Under the pieces are notes generated by a model. The model saw nothing but the letters and a program-made list of their open reading frames with translations. It did not search any database and was not told where the DNA came from. Made by a program: the position numbers and the translations under genes. Shown piece by piece: positions 1-9,403 of a stretch of 64,000 nt of DNA. Position 1 is the stretch's first letter, and each line of letters opens with the position of its first letter. This DNA is from Flavobacterium sp. RSP15 (lineage in GTDB: Bacteria; Bacteroidota; Bacteroidia; Flavobacteriales; Flavobacteriaceae): assembly GCF_003968755.1 (NCBI RefSeq), contig NZ_RYDL01000003.1, positions 344,479 through 408,478 on the forward strand. Reading direction: 5' to 3'.

Positions 1-1242
1 GTTCCGCTACTGCATATTATCGCCAAAACTCGGTTGCAGGAATTGTTCACCGCATCGGCATTGTTATTAGTTGTAGGCGTTTCTTATTTGATGCAGCTGG
101 TTGGGTTAAGTCCCGCTCTAGGAGCATTTATGGCTGGAGTCGTACTGGCCAACTCTGAATTTCGTCATGAGCTGGAAGGGGATATTGCTCCGTTTAAAGG
201 ATTACTGCTTGGTCTTTTTTTTCTTGGAGTAGGCGCATCGATAAACTTTAAACTGATTCTTGACAATCCCCTTTTCATATTTGTTTTTGGAGCTATTCTT
301 ACTTTGGTTAAGTTTTTCGTTTTATTTATAATCAGCCGCTTTCATAAAAAGAAAATAGACCAAAACCTATTATTTGCTTTTGGGTTAAGTCAGGCAGGAG
401 AATTTGGTTTTGTAATCATGAGCTTCTCTATGCAGCTAAACATCATTCCTAACATTTTGGCCAATCAAATCATGGCCGTTATTGCTATGAGTATGATAGC
501 AACACCTTTTTTACTGTTAATAAATGAACGCTTAATTTATCCTAATTCAAAATTTCAAGAAAAGGAAACAAAAAAAGACAGTGATTATATTGATGAAGAC
601 AATCCTGTAATCATAGCTGGTTTTGGTCATTTTGGCAGTACAGTTGGCCGCCTATTAAGAGCCAATAACGTAAAATCAACGATCCTAGATTATGATTCTG
701 ATCGAATAGATGTATTACGAAAAATGGGATTCAAAGTATATTATGGAGATGCCACTCGTTTAGAATTATTGAAAGCTGCAGGTTGTGATACTGCCAAACT
801 TTTTATTGCTGCCATTGATAATCCTACGGTAAATTTGCAAGTAATTGAAACCTTAAAAAAACACTTCCCAAATTTAAAGATCTTAACTCGTGCCCGAAAC
901 CGAATTGATGCCTATGAATTAATTGACCATAAAGTAGAACACATTTATCGGGAAACGTTATACAGTGCGGTCAATATGGGGGTAGATGCCTTAGTAGAAT
1001 TAGGTCACAGGAAATATACCGCTACCAGACAAGGGCAGCAATTTATAAAATATGATGAAATTACCACCCGAAAATTGGCGGAAAAACGTCATGATAAAAT
1101 GGCCTATCTGATCACCGTAAAAGAAGAAATTGAATTACAGGAACAATTGTTGAAAAGTGATATTTATTCCCAAGTTGCTGCCACCAATCACAGTTGGGAC
1201 AGCGAGCATTTGAAAAACAACTTAGCAGATACTACAGAATAA
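1..1242 (+). CDS. Kef-type (CPA2) K+/H+ antiporter with TrkA-N domain, 5' end cut by window
   Basis: The reading frame is already open at base 1 with no stop upstream, so this is the last 413 residues of a longer protein; the TTG at 34 is not a convincing start. The first part is hydrophobic, with at least six membrane segments and the CPA2-like stretch LGAFMAGVVLAN. A cytoplasmic TrkA-N/RCK Rossmann domain follows, with GFGHFG at about residue 207 of the fragment. A short hydrophilic tail ends the protein. By family this is a KefB/KefC-type proton-coupled potassium efflux antiporter of the inner membrane, gated by nucleotide or glutathione binding to the Rossmann domain. KefB and KefC cannot be told apart here, and the N-terminal part of the transporter domain is not visible. 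It converges on guaB across a shared terminator. Confidence 0.88.
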   Translation, partial: VPLLHIIAKTRLQELFTASALLLVVGVSYLMQLVGLSPALGAFMAGVVLANSEFRHELEGDIAPFKGLLLGLFFLGVGASINFKLILDNPLFIFVFGAILTLVKFFVLFIISRFHKKKIDQNLLFAFGLSQAGEFGFVIMSFSMQLNIIPNILANQIMAVIAMSMIATPFLLLINERLIYPNSKFQEKETKKDSDYIDEDNPVIIAGFGHFGSTVGRLLRANNVKSTILDYDSDRIDVLRKMGFKVYYGDATRLELLKAAGCDTAKLFIAAIDNPTVNLQVIETLKKHFPNLKILTRARNRIDAYELIDHKVEHIYRETLYSAVNMGVDALVELGHRKYTATRQGQQFIKYDEITTRKLAEKRHDKMAYLITVKEEIELQEQLLKSDIYSQVAATNHSWDSEHLKNNLADTTE

Positions 1243-1260
1243 CGATTTTCCGAAAACTAA

Positions 1261-1312
1261 AAAAAGACATAATTAAAACCTTAAGCGGAATTAATTATGC
1301 CTTTTTTTATTG
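1261..1312. terminator. bidirectional intrinsic terminator between Kef gene and guaB
   Basis: A 9-bp stem, CATAATTAA (1268-1276) with TTAATTATG (1291-1299), is followed by a run of T on the plus strand and preceded by a run of A. It can therefore serve both convergent genes. Confidence 0.7.
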
Positions 1313-1330
1313 TTTAAAAAAAACTAAAAA

Positions 1331-2803
1331 TTATCTTGAATAATTAGGCGCTTCTTTTGTAATGGTTACATTATGAGGGTGACTTTCATTGATTCCGCTA
1401 GCTGTTATGCGAACAAAACGACCGGTTTCCTGTAAAGTTGGAATGTCTTTAGAGCCACAATACCCCATTCCGGCACGAAGACCACCAATAAATTGTTGCA
1501 TGCTTTCGTTCAATTCCCCTTTGTAGGGAACCCTTCCTACAATTCCTTCCGGAACCAGCTTTTTTACATCATCTTCCACATCTTGAAAATAACGGTCTTT
1601 AGAACCTTCTTGCATTGCTTCAACAGAACCCATTCCACGATACGACTTAAATTTTCTGCCTTCGAAAATAATAGTTTCTCCTGGCGATTCCATGGTACCT
1701 GCTAATAATGATCCTAACATTACACAATCAGCTCCTGCAGCAATAGCTTTTGGAATATCTCCAGTGTAACGAATTCCACCATCAGCAATAACTGGAACTC
1801 CAGAACCTTTGATCGCCGCAGCTACTTCAAGAACAGCTGAAAACTGAGGAAAACCAACGCCTGCTACAATACGAGTCGTACAAATAGACCCTGGACCAAT
1901 CCCTACTTTTACTCCATCTGCACCATTTTCAACTAGATATTTAGCGGCTTCAGCAGTGGCGATATTACCAACAATAACGTCTAAGTTAGGGAATTTCGCT
2001 TTAACTAATTTTAGTACATCGACAACTCCTTTTGTATGTCCATGAGCAGTATCGATAATAACTGCATCTACTCCGGCATTAACCAAAGCAGTAGCCCTTT
2101 CAACAGCATCGGCAGTTACACCTAACGCTGCAGCTACACGTAAACGTCCGTATTTGTCTTTGTTTGCATTTGGTTTTTGAGTCAATTTAGTGATGTCTCT
2201 AAAGGTAATCAGGCCCACTAATTTATAATCAGCATTTACTACTGGAAGTTTTTCAATTTTATGACCTTGCAAAACTACTTCTGCTTGTTCCAGAGAGGTA
2301 CCTTCGGCAACAGTTACTAAGTTTTCACTGGTCATAACCTCAACAATAGGTCTTGAACTATTTTTTTCAAAACGTAAATCTCTATTGGTAACGATTCCTT
2401 TTAATATCTGATTTTCATCTACAATTGGAATACCTCCAATACCAAATTCTTTCATGGCATTTTTGGCATCTGCTACTGTTGAAGTTAATGGCAAAGTAAC
2501 GGGATCGATAATCATACCGGATTCGGCTCGTTTTACTTTTCTAACTTTCGCAGCTTGCTGTTCGATGGTCATATTTTTATGCAAAACGCCTATTCCGCCT
2601 TCTTGAGCCATCGCAATTGCCATCGCACTTTCGGTTACGGTATCCATAGCAGCGGATACAATAGGAACATTTAACGTTATATTTCTTGAAAATTTGGATT
2701 GAATACTCACTTCGCGAGGAAGCACATTTGAGTAGTTGGGAACTAATAGAACATCATCGTAAGTTAATCCTTCACCGATAATCTTAGAGTTGTGTGCGAT
2801 CAT
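1331..2803 (-). CDS. guaB: IMP dehydrogenase
   Basis: This is inosine-5'-monophosphate dehydrogenase, which oxidises IMP to XMP with NAD+ in the committed step of GMP synthesis in the cytoplasm. At 490 residues it is full length. A TIM-barrel core is interrupted by two CBS domains at about residues 95-205. The catalytic loop GPGSICTTR places the nucleophile at Cys308, and the flap region begins GMGSVEAMQ near residue 390. The ATG start lies a short leader downstream of a Bacteroidota -7 box read on the minus strand. The gene is monocistronic: the neighbour downstream converges on it and the upstream region holds only a relic. There are no oddities. Confidence 0.98.
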   Translation of the reverse strand: MIAHNSKIIGEGLTYDDVLLVPNYSNVLPREVSIQSKFSRNITLNVPIVSAAMDTVTESAMAIAMAQEGGIGVLHKNMTIEQQAAKVRKVKRAESGMIIDPVTLPLTSTVADAKNAMKEFGIGGIPIVDENQILKGIVTNRDLRFEKNSSRPIVEVMTSENLVTVAEGTSLEQAEVVLQGHKIEKLPVVNADYKLVGLITFRDITKLTQKPNANKDKYGRLRVAAALGVTADAVERATALVNAGVDAVIIDTAHGHTKGVVDVLKLVKAKFPNLDVIVGNIATAEAAKYLVENGADGVKVGIGPGSICTTRIVAGVGFPQFSAVLEVAAAIKGSGVPVIADGGIRYTGDIPKAIAAGADCVMLGSLLAGTMESPGETIIFEGRKFKSYRGMGSVEAMQEGSKDRYFQDVEDDVKKLVPEGIVGRVPYKGELNESMQQFIGGLRAGMGYCGSKDIPTLQETGRFVRITASGINESHPHNVTITKEAPNYSR

Positions 2804-2832
2804 TGCAATTGTAGTTGGAGTTTAATTGCGTG

Positions 2833-2840
2833 CAAATATA
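2833..2840 (-). promoter_or_regulatory. -7 promoter element of guaB
   Basis: On the minus strand this reads TATATTTG, a perfect match to the Bacteroidota -7 consensus TAnnTTTG, about 30 nt before the guaB start codon. Confidence 0.65.
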
Positions 2841-2888
2841 GATAATTTTAGGCAACAAATAGCTATCATTTCCCAATAAATAATTAAA

Positions 2889-3340
2889 TTGCAGTTCAAA
2901 GTCAATTCTTTGGTTCTAAAATACGTCTTAGTTTCCAATCCAAAAAATAGGTTTAATTTATTTTGCTATGACAAAAACCCACACCAATTAAAAGGACTTT
3001 CTAATGAAGCCGTTTTACTTTCGAGAACAAAATTAGGCTCGAATACAATAGTGAATCAGAATAAAAATCAGTTTTTGAAATCCCTATTCGAAATGGTAAA
3101 GGAACTAATGTTCTTACTATTACTCTCCGCAACTAGTGCTTATTTCATTATTAGTGATTATGGAAACTGAATTTTGATGAGTGTAGCAATTGTATTAGTT
3201 TCAACTATTTCACTGTATCCGGAATCCAAAAGCAGAACAGCAATTGAAGCCTTAAAAAATTATCCCGACCCAAAAGCAAAGTCATTTGCAACGGCTAAAT
3301 CATTGAAATTTCAAGCGAGGAAATAGTTGTTGGCAACAAA
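2889..3340 (+). pseudogene. relic of the N-terminus of a P-type cation-transporting ATPase
   Basis: The translation contains GLSNEAVLLSRTKLGSN followed by a hydrophobic segment after FEMVKE. This is the N-terminal cation-ATPase domain and first membrane helix of a P-type ATPase. The frame is interrupted by TGA at 3168-3170 where a glycine is expected (DYGN-stop-ILM). It continues in the same frame as MSVAIVLVSTISLYPESKSR, the next membrane helix of the family. It then shifts frame near 3314, where SEEIVVGN of the actuator domain can still be read. Nothing of the phosphorylation or nucleotide domains is present. The gene is thus 3'-truncated, stopped and frameshifted. Family assignment is from remembered motifs. 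Confidence 0.78.
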
Positions 3341-3436
3341 ACGCAACTAGGCATAAAATAGGGCAATCATTCGGCAACTCTTGAATTATGAAAAAATAGC
3401 AACTTAAAAACTAACGAAGTAATGTTAGATAGTACT

Positions 3437-4831
3437 TTATCTTTTACTGTTTTTGAAAATAACATTTAACCCCAGTTGAAAAGAAAGACTATTTGCCTTG
3501 GTAACATCGCGGTATTCCAAAAGATTATCAGCAAGAATATAGAAATTTACTGGTCCAAAATGACTGGACAATCCCAATCCTATATTCTTGTACGAATACG
3601 AATCTATGGTGTATGTGGCTTTCATTTGCAATGCCTTGAAGAGTTTTCGCCTGTAATAGGTGGTAAAAGCGACTAGTGGAGTTCGTGGTGTAGACATAAC
3701 AAATAATTGGGCGCCAACTGCACTTTTATAAATAGTTTCCGGATCATAATTAAGACAATTACAATCTTCTGGTCTTTCTTCGTCAAACGAATACTGAACC
3801 GAAGTATTGAATTTTGCCGGGCGCCAAGTCGTATAATCCGCATATAAGGTGTCCAAAGGAATGGCATCATTGAATTCCTTGTATCCGTTTCCTGGTGAAT
3901 TACCGGAGCTGAAATTCGGAATCACACCTTCATACTTATAGGTTCCTTTGTATGTTAAACTCTCTACTTCTTTGCTGTGTTTAATAAAACCCACATCAAT
4001 AACACTGGCCGTAAGCTGTATGTTTTTCTTTGGATAATAGGTAAAACCAGCATCAAATCCCAGTCCTAAATTACCTCCTAAAAAAGCTCTTTTAGTAATG
4101 TCTTTCGCCACATTAGGTTCGTAATTCTCATCATTATATTGAGCAATTCCAGACGTATTGAGTTGTAATTGTGAATAAATTATCTGTTCATAGGCTCCTG
4201 TAGTGGAAGGAATAGTGTAAATGTAGCCTGAGTTCTTGGTAGAATTAGCATTGTAAATACTCGAATAAATTTTACCTCGTACTCCTAAAATAAACTTTTC
4301 ATTGATGTTTTTATGAAATCCAACATGAAATACCGTTAGCAATTCTGCTTTGACATTCAGATCTCCTAAATTAAAAACTTTACCCAGATAACCTTCATTT
4401 CCGTCTAAAGCTAAAATGGCAATGTCTTTAGGAACATAACTTAACATATCAAATTCCTGATACATCCCAAACGAAATATAAGAATCATTTTGTTCTCCTT
4501 TGATTTTAAAACCTCCGTTAAAAAGTTCTATTTGTTCATTGATTGCTACTCTGTCTTTTCTAGAAGATGAGAATACTGCATTGCGTAATTTTACATTAAA
4601 ATCGACTCCGTTATCCGCAAATAAATCATACGCCGAAAATCCGCTTGAGCCTACATTTGCAGAAATTCCGGACAATAAAGGAACTCCAAAATACCAATTA
4701 TATTTGAAATCTGCTCCCGGATTAGTCATCAAAGACTGAGGAACTGAAGTGAAATTATATAAAATTTGTTTGTTTTGCGAAAAGCCATCTACAGCTAGAA
4801 ATAAAATAAAAATTAAGATTACTTTTCTCAT
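3437..4831 (-). CDS. DUF5723-type outer-membrane beta-barrel protein
   Basis: The protein has 464 residues with an N-terminal signal peptide ending near FSQ (residues 1-19). It is rich in alternating aromatic and polar residues, as expected of an outer-membrane beta-barrel, and ends in a typical Bacteroidota barrel strand (LGLNVIFK). Phrases such as LMTNPGADFKYNWYFGVPLLSG resemble the DUF5723 family of Bacteroidota, which has no established function. PorP/SprF-like proteins of type IX secretion are a more distant alternative. Its ATG overlaps the stop of the upstream lipoprotein gene by ATGA, so the two are translationally coupled and probably work together in the envelope. Confidence 0.75.
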   Translation of the reverse strand: MRKVILIFILFLAVDGFSQNKQILYNFTSVPQSLMTNPGADFKYNWYFGVPLLSGISANVGSSGFSAYDLFADNGVDFNVKLRNAVFSSSRKDRVAINEQIELFNGGFKIKGEQNDSYISFGMYQEFDMLSYVPKDIAILALDGNEGYLGKVFNLGDLNVKAELLTVFHVGFHKNINEKFILGVRGKIYSSIYNANSTKNSGYIYTIPSTTGAYEQIIYSQLQLNTSGIAQYNDENYEPNVAKDITKRAFLGGNLGLGFDAGFTYYPKKNIQLTASVIDVGFIKHSKEVESLTYKGTYKYEGVIPNFSSGNSPGNGYKEFNDAIPLDTLYADYTTWRPAKFNTSVQYSFDEERPEDCNCLNYDPETIYKSAVGAQLFVMSTPRTPLVAFTTYYRRKLFKALQMKATYTIDSYSYKNIGLGLSSHFGPVNFYILADNLLEYRDVTKANSLSFQLGLNVIFKNSKR

Positions 4832-5379
4832 TCCAGCACTAAATAAGCGGTTGCACCTGAACGCAGTTTCAAACTCCCAGCACTATCCTCGTTCAATGGT
4901 GCACCAGGCGACATTGTCAGTGTAAAAGCAATTCTGGTAGTTCTTTTTAATAAATCAAGCTGGGAGTTTTCGAAAGTTTCTGTCTTAGTCATTTTGTTTT
5001 CCGAACCGGTATAAGCCGGAACAGTAAAATTTATAGCGTGAACGCGTTGGTAATTTTTGTCCAAAAACACTAAATCCACTGAATATGCTCTACTAATGGT
5101 ATTTTCCATTTCAAATGAAAGTTCCACTTTTTTTAATCGCTGTCTAAAAAAATCATCATTAAACACATCCAATACGGGTGCATCAAAGATCACGCTTTGC
5201 TCTACTCCATTAGTGACAAAATCTTTTGCCAGAATGTCAAAATGTGCTAAATTAGATACAAAAACAGGCTCTAACTTTAAAGTGTCCACCTGATCATAAT
5301 CTAAATCACTCGCGCATGAAAAAGAAAACAACAATAATATTAGTATTCCTATAACTCTATTGAAAGCCAGTAGTCTCAT
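4828..5379 (-). CDS. small envelope lipoprotein, unknown function
   Basis: I chose the ATG at 5379 (183 aa) over the longer open frame from 5538. The product then starts MRLLAFNRVIG and runs into a hydrophobic stretch ending at the lipobox FSFSC. The upstream extension has no signal character and would overlap the end of the HMG-CoA lyase gene. The mature part looks like a beta-sandwich-type secreted domain with no motif I recognise. The stop overlaps the start of the DUF5723 barrel gene by four bases, suggesting a paired lipoprotein and outer-membrane protein. No enzymatic role is implied. Confidence 0.72.
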   Translation of the reverse strand: MRLLAFNRVIGILILLLFSFSCASDLDYDQVDTLKLEPVFVSNLAHFDILAKDFVTNGVEQSVIFDAPVLDVFNDDFFRQRLKKVELSFEMENTISRAYSVDLVFLDKNYQRVHAINFTVPAYTGSENKMTKTETFENSQLDLLKRTTRIAFTLTMSPGAPLNEDSAGSLKLRSGATAYLVLE

Positions 5380-5488
5380 GGTATGATTCGTTAAAGAAAA
5401 AAATTTGATTCGTATGATTAACGCATCAATGATAAACTTATTATTGCCAAAATAAAAGAGTTCCACTCCAGTTTCCTTTCTTTTATTT

Positions 5489-6352
5489 CTAATGAAACTC
5501 TCCAAACAACTTAGAAGCCTCATTATAAGCACTTTCAAAACTCATTGGACTGCTATTTGTATATTCTTTTTGGGCAGTAAAATATGATAATAATTTCTCC
5601 GTGGGCATGTTCCCAGTCAGATCATCAGTAGCCATTGGACAACCACCAAAACCCTGAATGGCTCCATCAAAACGACGACATCCTGCTTTATAAGCGGCAT
5701 CAATTTTTTCAAACCATTTATCAGGTGTGGTATGGAGGTGAGCACCAAATTCTATTTCTGGATATTGTGGAATTAAATTTGAAAACAAATACGAGATTAC
5801 ATCAGGGGCAGAACTTCCTACTGTGTCCGAAAGCGACAGGATTTTGACTCCCATACTGGCTAATTTTTGAGTCCATTCGCCAACAATTTCAACATTCCAT
5901 GGATCACCATAAGGATTTCCAAAACCCATTGATAAATACGCCACGACTTCTTTGTTGCTTTTAGCTGCAATTTCAAGAATTTCCTGTAAGGTAATTAACG
6001 ATTCAGCTATGGTTTTGTGGGTATTCCGCATTTGAAAATTCTCAGAAATCGAAAATGGGAAGCCCAAATAGCGTATTTCAGGATGAACAGCCGCAAGAGT
6101 TGCTCCTTGTGTATTGGCAATAATAGCCAATAATTTGCTTTTGGTTTGAGATAAATCAAGTTGTGCCAGAACTTCTGCTGTATCCTGCATTTGCGGAATT
6201 GCTTTTGGTGAAACAAAGCTTCCAAAATCTATAGTATCAAAACCCACACGCAACAAAGACTGAATATAAGTCACTTTTCTTGCCGTAGGAATAAAAGGTT
6301 TGATGCCTTGCATGGCATCCCGTGGACATTCTATAATTTTTATTGGTTCCAT
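5489..6352 (-). CDS. hydroxymethylglutaryl-CoA lyase
   Basis: This enzyme splits HMG-CoA into acetoacetate and acetyl-CoA in leucine degradation. It is a TIM-barrel of the HMGL-like family, 287 aa from the ATG at 6352 (MEPIKII); the eight extra residues of the longer frame are not needed. The N-terminal catalytic pair is PRD (Arg11, Asp12). The metal ligands lie in GAHLHTTPD (His205, His207). The C-terminal signature FGGCPMA carries the active-site Cys238, followed by DDLTGNMPTE. The PRDAMQG sequence differs slightly from the more usual PRDGLQ. It is separated by about 110 nt from the lipoprotein gene, so co-transcription is possible but not shown. Confidence 0.93.
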   Translation of the reverse strand: MEPIKIIECPRDAMQGIKPFIPTARKVTYIQSLLRVGFDTIDFGSFVSPKAIPQMQDTAEVLAQLDLSQTKSKLLAIIANTQGATLAAVHPEIRYLGFPFSISENFQMRNTHKTIAESLITLQEILEIAAKSNKEVVAYLSMGFGNPYGDPWNVEIVGEWTQKLASMGVKILSLSDTVGSSAPDVISYLFSNLIPQYPEIEFGAHLHTTPDKWFEKIDAAYKAGCRRFDGAIQGFGGCPMATDDLTGNMPTEKLLSYFTAQKEYTNSSPMSFESAYNEASKLFGEFH

Positions 6353-6420
6353 AGAAAGCCAAAGATAGAAAAACAATTAAGATTATTAAATTATGATTTT
6401 TAAAATTTCTAAAATTGATA

Positions 6421-6498
6421 TTATTACCTATTTTGGTAATAAATTAAAATATTACGTAATTTGGTAATAATAAATATTATTACGTAATTTGGTAATAA
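6421..6498 (+). promoter_or_regulatory. three dyad operators spaced 28 bp upstream of satD
   Basis: Three 22-bp dyads of the form TTATTACC-N6-GGTAATAA occupy 6421-6442, 6449-6470 and 6477-6498. The first is a perfect inverted repeat. The second and third have one or two changes in the left arm (ATATTACG, TTATTACG) and share the spacer TAATTT. Start-to-start spacing is exactly 28 bp. They end about 52 bp before the satD ATG, so they are well placed as an operator array for the satD/DUF3307 operon, possibly bound by the HTH-containing SatD-like product itself. Confidence 0.75.
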
Positions 6499-6550
6499 TT
6501 TGATTCTAACCTTTTGAAATTGAATTTGATTTTTTAATTACAGTTGAAAT

Positions 6551-7162
6551 ATGATAAGTATAATCACAGGAGACATTATTAATTCGAGAAAACTACCTTC
6601 TGCAATATGGATTGATGGCTTGAAAGAGCTATTGAATACCAAAGGTAAAAATCCGAGTGAATGGGAAATTTATCGGGGTGACGAATTTCAAATAGAAATT
6701 ACAAATCCTGAAGAAGCACTACTCACAGCTTTGCAAATTAAGGCGTATCTAAAAACGCTGAAACTCGATGCGAGAATGAGTATTGGTTTTGGTGATAAAA
6801 CCTATTCTGGAGCAACAATTTCCGAAAGTAACGGAACTGCATTCGTTCGATCGGGGGAACTTTTTGAAACTTTAAAAAAACTAAAAACGACCTTAGCCAT
6901 TAATTCCGGCACTAGCGATTTAGATACTGAAATAAATTTAATGCTGCGTTTAGGATTGACCTTTATGGACAATTGGCTGGCGCAATCGGCTGAATTTATT
7001 GTGGTTTCTATGGCAAACAAAATGCTTTCTCAAGAAGAAATAGGCACTAAATTAGGTATCAATCAAGCCGCTGTAAGTCGGAGACGAAAACGAGCACAAT
7101 TTGATCTGGTATTGGAATTAGATAATCATTTCCGAAAAAAAATTAAAAACCTCCGTGTATGA
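6551..7162 (+). CDS. SatD-family protein with C-terminal HTH
   Basis: The protein has 203 residues and begins MISIITGDIINSR, matching the SatD family opening. The N-terminal part resembles a small alpha/beta nucleotide-cyclase-like fold. The C-terminal quarter reads as a helix-turn-helix (LSQEEIGTKLGINQAAVSRRRKR, about residues 155-178). That supports DNA binding. SatD is named from an acid-tolerance locus in streptococci, and its biochemical role is not settled. It overlaps the next gene by ATGA, giving a two-gene operon with the DUF3307 membrane protein. The triple dyad just upstream suggests autoregulation, which is inference. Confidence 0.8.
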   Translation: MISIITGDIINSRKLPSAIWIDGLKELLNTKGKNPSEWEIYRGDEFQIEITNPEEALLTALQIKAYLKTLKLDARMSIGFGDKTYSGATISESNGTAFVRSGELFETLKKLKTTLAINSGTSDLDTEINLMLRLGLTFMDNWLAQSAEFIVVSMANKMLSQEEIGTKLGINQAAVSRRRKRAQFDLVLELDNHFRKKIKNLRV

Positions 7163-7869
7163 TTATTTTTGTAAAACTACTATTGGCCCATTTACTTGGT
7201 GATTTTTTGTTGCAACCCACATCTTGGGTTTTAGATAAAGAAAACAGGAAACATAAAAGTATTTATCTTTATATCCACACGTTTATTCACTTTTTTCTGG
7301 CTTGGATTTTAATTGGTAAAACTAATTTTGTTTGGTTTGCGACTGTACTAGCGGTAACACATGGAGGAATTGATTTTATGAAATTACACGTTCAAAAAGA
7401 CAAAACAAAACGCAATTGGTTCCTAATTGACCAACTTTTACATCTTATCGTGCTCATAGCAATTACACTATTTTACAATAACGACCGTATCGATTTTGCA
7501 TCATTTGACAATCAATTTTGGATCTTTGCAACCGGAATACTTTTACTGACACAACCTACATCGATACTGATAAAAAATATCATTTCGATTTGGACTCCAG
7601 AAAACAAAAAAAACGATGATTCTCTAACCAATGCTGGAAATTACATCGGAATATTAGAACGCTTATTTGTCTTTTACTTTGTAATTAGTGCCCATTTTGA
7701 AGCCATCGGTTTTCTATTGGCTGCAAAATCTATCTTCCGTTTTGGAGATTTAAAAGAAGCCAAGGACCGTAAACTTACTGAATATGTTCTTATCGGAACC
7801 TTATTAAGTTTTGGAATTGCTTTATTGACAGGGCTTTTAGTACAATATGGGATATTAGAATTTTTCTAA
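7159..7869 (+). CDS. DUF3307 integral membrane protein
   Basis: This 236-residue protein is almost entirely hydrophobic, with about six predicted membrane segments. It opens with [18 protein letters not shown], the characteristic start of the DUF3307 family, and carries [10 protein letters not shown] about a third of the way in. The function is unknown; histidines and aspartates inside membrane segments suggest transport or a membrane-embedded enzyme, but nothing more can be said. It is translationally coupled to the SatD-like regulator. Its 3' end overlaps the end of the convergent pyrD gene by 15 bp. Confidence 0.82.
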   Translation: MIIFVKLLLAHLLGDFLLQPTSWVLDKENRKHKSIYLYIHTFIHFFLAWILIGKTNFVWFATVLAVTHGGIDFMKLHVQKDKTKRNWFLIDQLLHLIVLIAITLFYNNDRIDFASFDNQFWIFATGILLLTQPTSILIKNIISIWTPENKKNDDSLTNAGNYIGILERLFVFYFVISAHFEAIGFLLAAKSIFRFGDLKEAKDRKLTEYVLIGTLLSFGIALLTGLLVQYGILEFF

Positions 7870-8874
7870 AATTTTCATATTTATGGCTTTCACTAAAGCT
7901 GGTCCTTCATAAATAAAACCGGTATACAACTGAATTAAACTTGCACCAGCGTCTAATTTTTCTATCGCATCTTCGGCTGAATGAATTCCACCTACTCCAA
8001 TAATCGGGAAGGCTTTATTGCTTTTCTCAGCTAAAAAACGGATTACATCAGTAGACCGTTTTGATAATGGTTTTCCTGACAAACCCCCTAATTCGGCTTT
8101 ATTTTCGGATTGCAATTCTTCACGGGAAATTGTAGTATTAGTAGCAATAACGCCTGCTATTTTAGTTTCCTTTATAATAGCAATAATGTCAAGTAACTGC
8201 TCATCTGTCAAATCGGGAGCGATTTTTAGCAGAATTGGCTTTTCCTTTGGCTTTGCCAAATTCTTATTCTGCAGCGTTTGCAACAGTTGCGTCAATGGCT
8301 CTTTGTCTTGCAAAGCACGGAGATTAGGCGTGTTTGGCGAACTCACATTAACTACAAAATAGTCCACATAATCATACAAAGCGTCAAAACATATTTCATA
8401 ATCTGAAGTCGCTTCTTCATTTGGTGTCAACTTATTTTTTCCAATGTTTCCACCTATCAAAATGCCTTTATTATTTTTTAATCGTTCCACCGCTTCTTGA
8501 ACTCCGCCGTTATTGAAACCCATTCGGTTAATAATGGCGCTGTCTTCTTTCAAACGAAACAAGCGTTTTTTAGGGTTTCCTTCCTGCCCTTTTGGGGTAA
8601 GTGTTCCTATTTCGATAAAACCAAAACCAAAGCTGGACAATTCTTTATACAACTTGGCGTCTTTATCAAATCCAGCCGCAAGTCCTACGGGATTTTTAAA
8701 TTTTAGTCCAAAAACTTCTGTTTCTAGTCGGGGATCCTTGACTTCATAAAGAAGTTCAAAAAGAGAAGAAAACCCTGGGATTTTAGACAAAAAGTGAATT
8801 AATGAAAAAGTAAAATAGTGCACTTTTTCAGGATCAAACCAAAAAAGTATGGGACGTAAAAGTAATTTGTACAT
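7855..8874 (-). CDS. pyrD: dihydroorotate dehydrogenase (quinone)
   Basis: This class 2, membrane-associated enzyme oxidises dihydroorotate to orotate in pyrimidine synthesis and passes electrons to quinone through FMN. It has 339 residues, the usual class 2 length. An N-terminal helical extension (residues 1-45) serves membrane and quinone docking. FMN and substrate motifs are [12 protein letters not shown] (61-72), NRMGFNNGG (116-124) and [12 protein letters not shown] (175-186), with the catalytic serine in the last. The start is placed just after a minus-strand TATTTTTG promoter box. It is monocistronic and converges on the DUF3307 gene with a 15-bp overlap. Confidence 0.97.
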   Translation of the reverse strand: MYKLLLRPILFWFDPEKVHYFTFSLIHFLSKIPGFSSLFELLYEVKDPRLETEVFGLKFKNPVGLAAGFDKDAKLYKELSSFGFGFIEIGTLTPKGQEGNPKKRLFRLKEDSAIINRMGFNNGGVQEAVERLKNNKGILIGGNIGKNKLTPNEEATSDYEICFDALYDYVDYFVVNVSSPNTPNLRALQDKEPLTQLLQTLQNKNLAKPKEKPILLKIAPDLTDEQLLDIIAIIKETKIAGVIATNTTISREELQSENKAELGGLSGKPLSKRSTDVIRFLAEKSNKAFPIIGVGGIHSAEDAIEKLDAGASLIQLYTGFIYEGPALVKAINMKILEKF

Positions 8875-8894
8875 GGGTGCGTTGTTATGGAGTA

Positions 8895-8902
8895 CAAAAA
8901 TA
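8895..8902 (-). promoter_or_regulatory. -7 promoter element of pyrD
   Basis: The minus strand reads TATTTTTG (TAnnTTTG), about 20 nt ahead of the pyrD start codon. Confidence 0.55.
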
Positions 8903-9379
8903 GAATTATCTAACCGATAAATAAATATTTAGAAAATAATTTATATAAATCATTTTGATTACTAAAAATATCCAGGAGTACAACGCGTATTAGAGTTACT
9001 GATCCGTAAAAATGGTGACTCGGCAGGAATTACAAATTGTAATGCTTTTAATTCATGATGCCCAACAGTAAAGCAATAGTAGTCCGAAAAAATCTAATTC
9101 CTATTTTAGTGGTTTAATAAAAGACGGAATCACCGCCTTTTATATAAAAATAGCACCTATATTGATAGAGGAAAATCACTGGCACTTTGGACAAAAAAAA
9201 TGGAAAATGGAAACTTTTCCGCGACTGTTTTTACGCTGATATACCAATGGCAAAATATAATTGTTCATTATTTCCCTATACCGACACGAAAATAATAGTG
9301 CAGGCATTGTTATTTCAAAAGATTAAAATAAACAAAATTCACACCAACATTTACTTAAAAATGCTCCTTAAAAAATGAT
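8903..9379. other. gene-poor gap between pyrD and pepT
   Basis: There is no convincing gene in this 480-bp stretch. It holds a weak hairpin near 9125-9145 (AAAGACGG against CCGCCTTT, one mismatch) and an open frame of 63 codons beginning with TTG. That frame lacks a family signature and ends inside the pepT promoter region. Confidence 0.5.
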
Positions 9380-9387
9380 TATATTTG
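9380..9387 (+). promoter_or_regulatory. -7 promoter element of pepT
   Basis: TATATTTG matches the Bacteroidota consensus exactly and lies 16 nt before the pepT ATG, implying a very short 5' leader. Confidence 0.65.
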
Positions 9388-9403
9388 CATAAAACAAAGA
9401 AAA

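Noticed and set aside
9187..9378. 63-codon ORF before pepT
   Set aside because: TTG start, no family features, and it runs up to the pepT -7 element.
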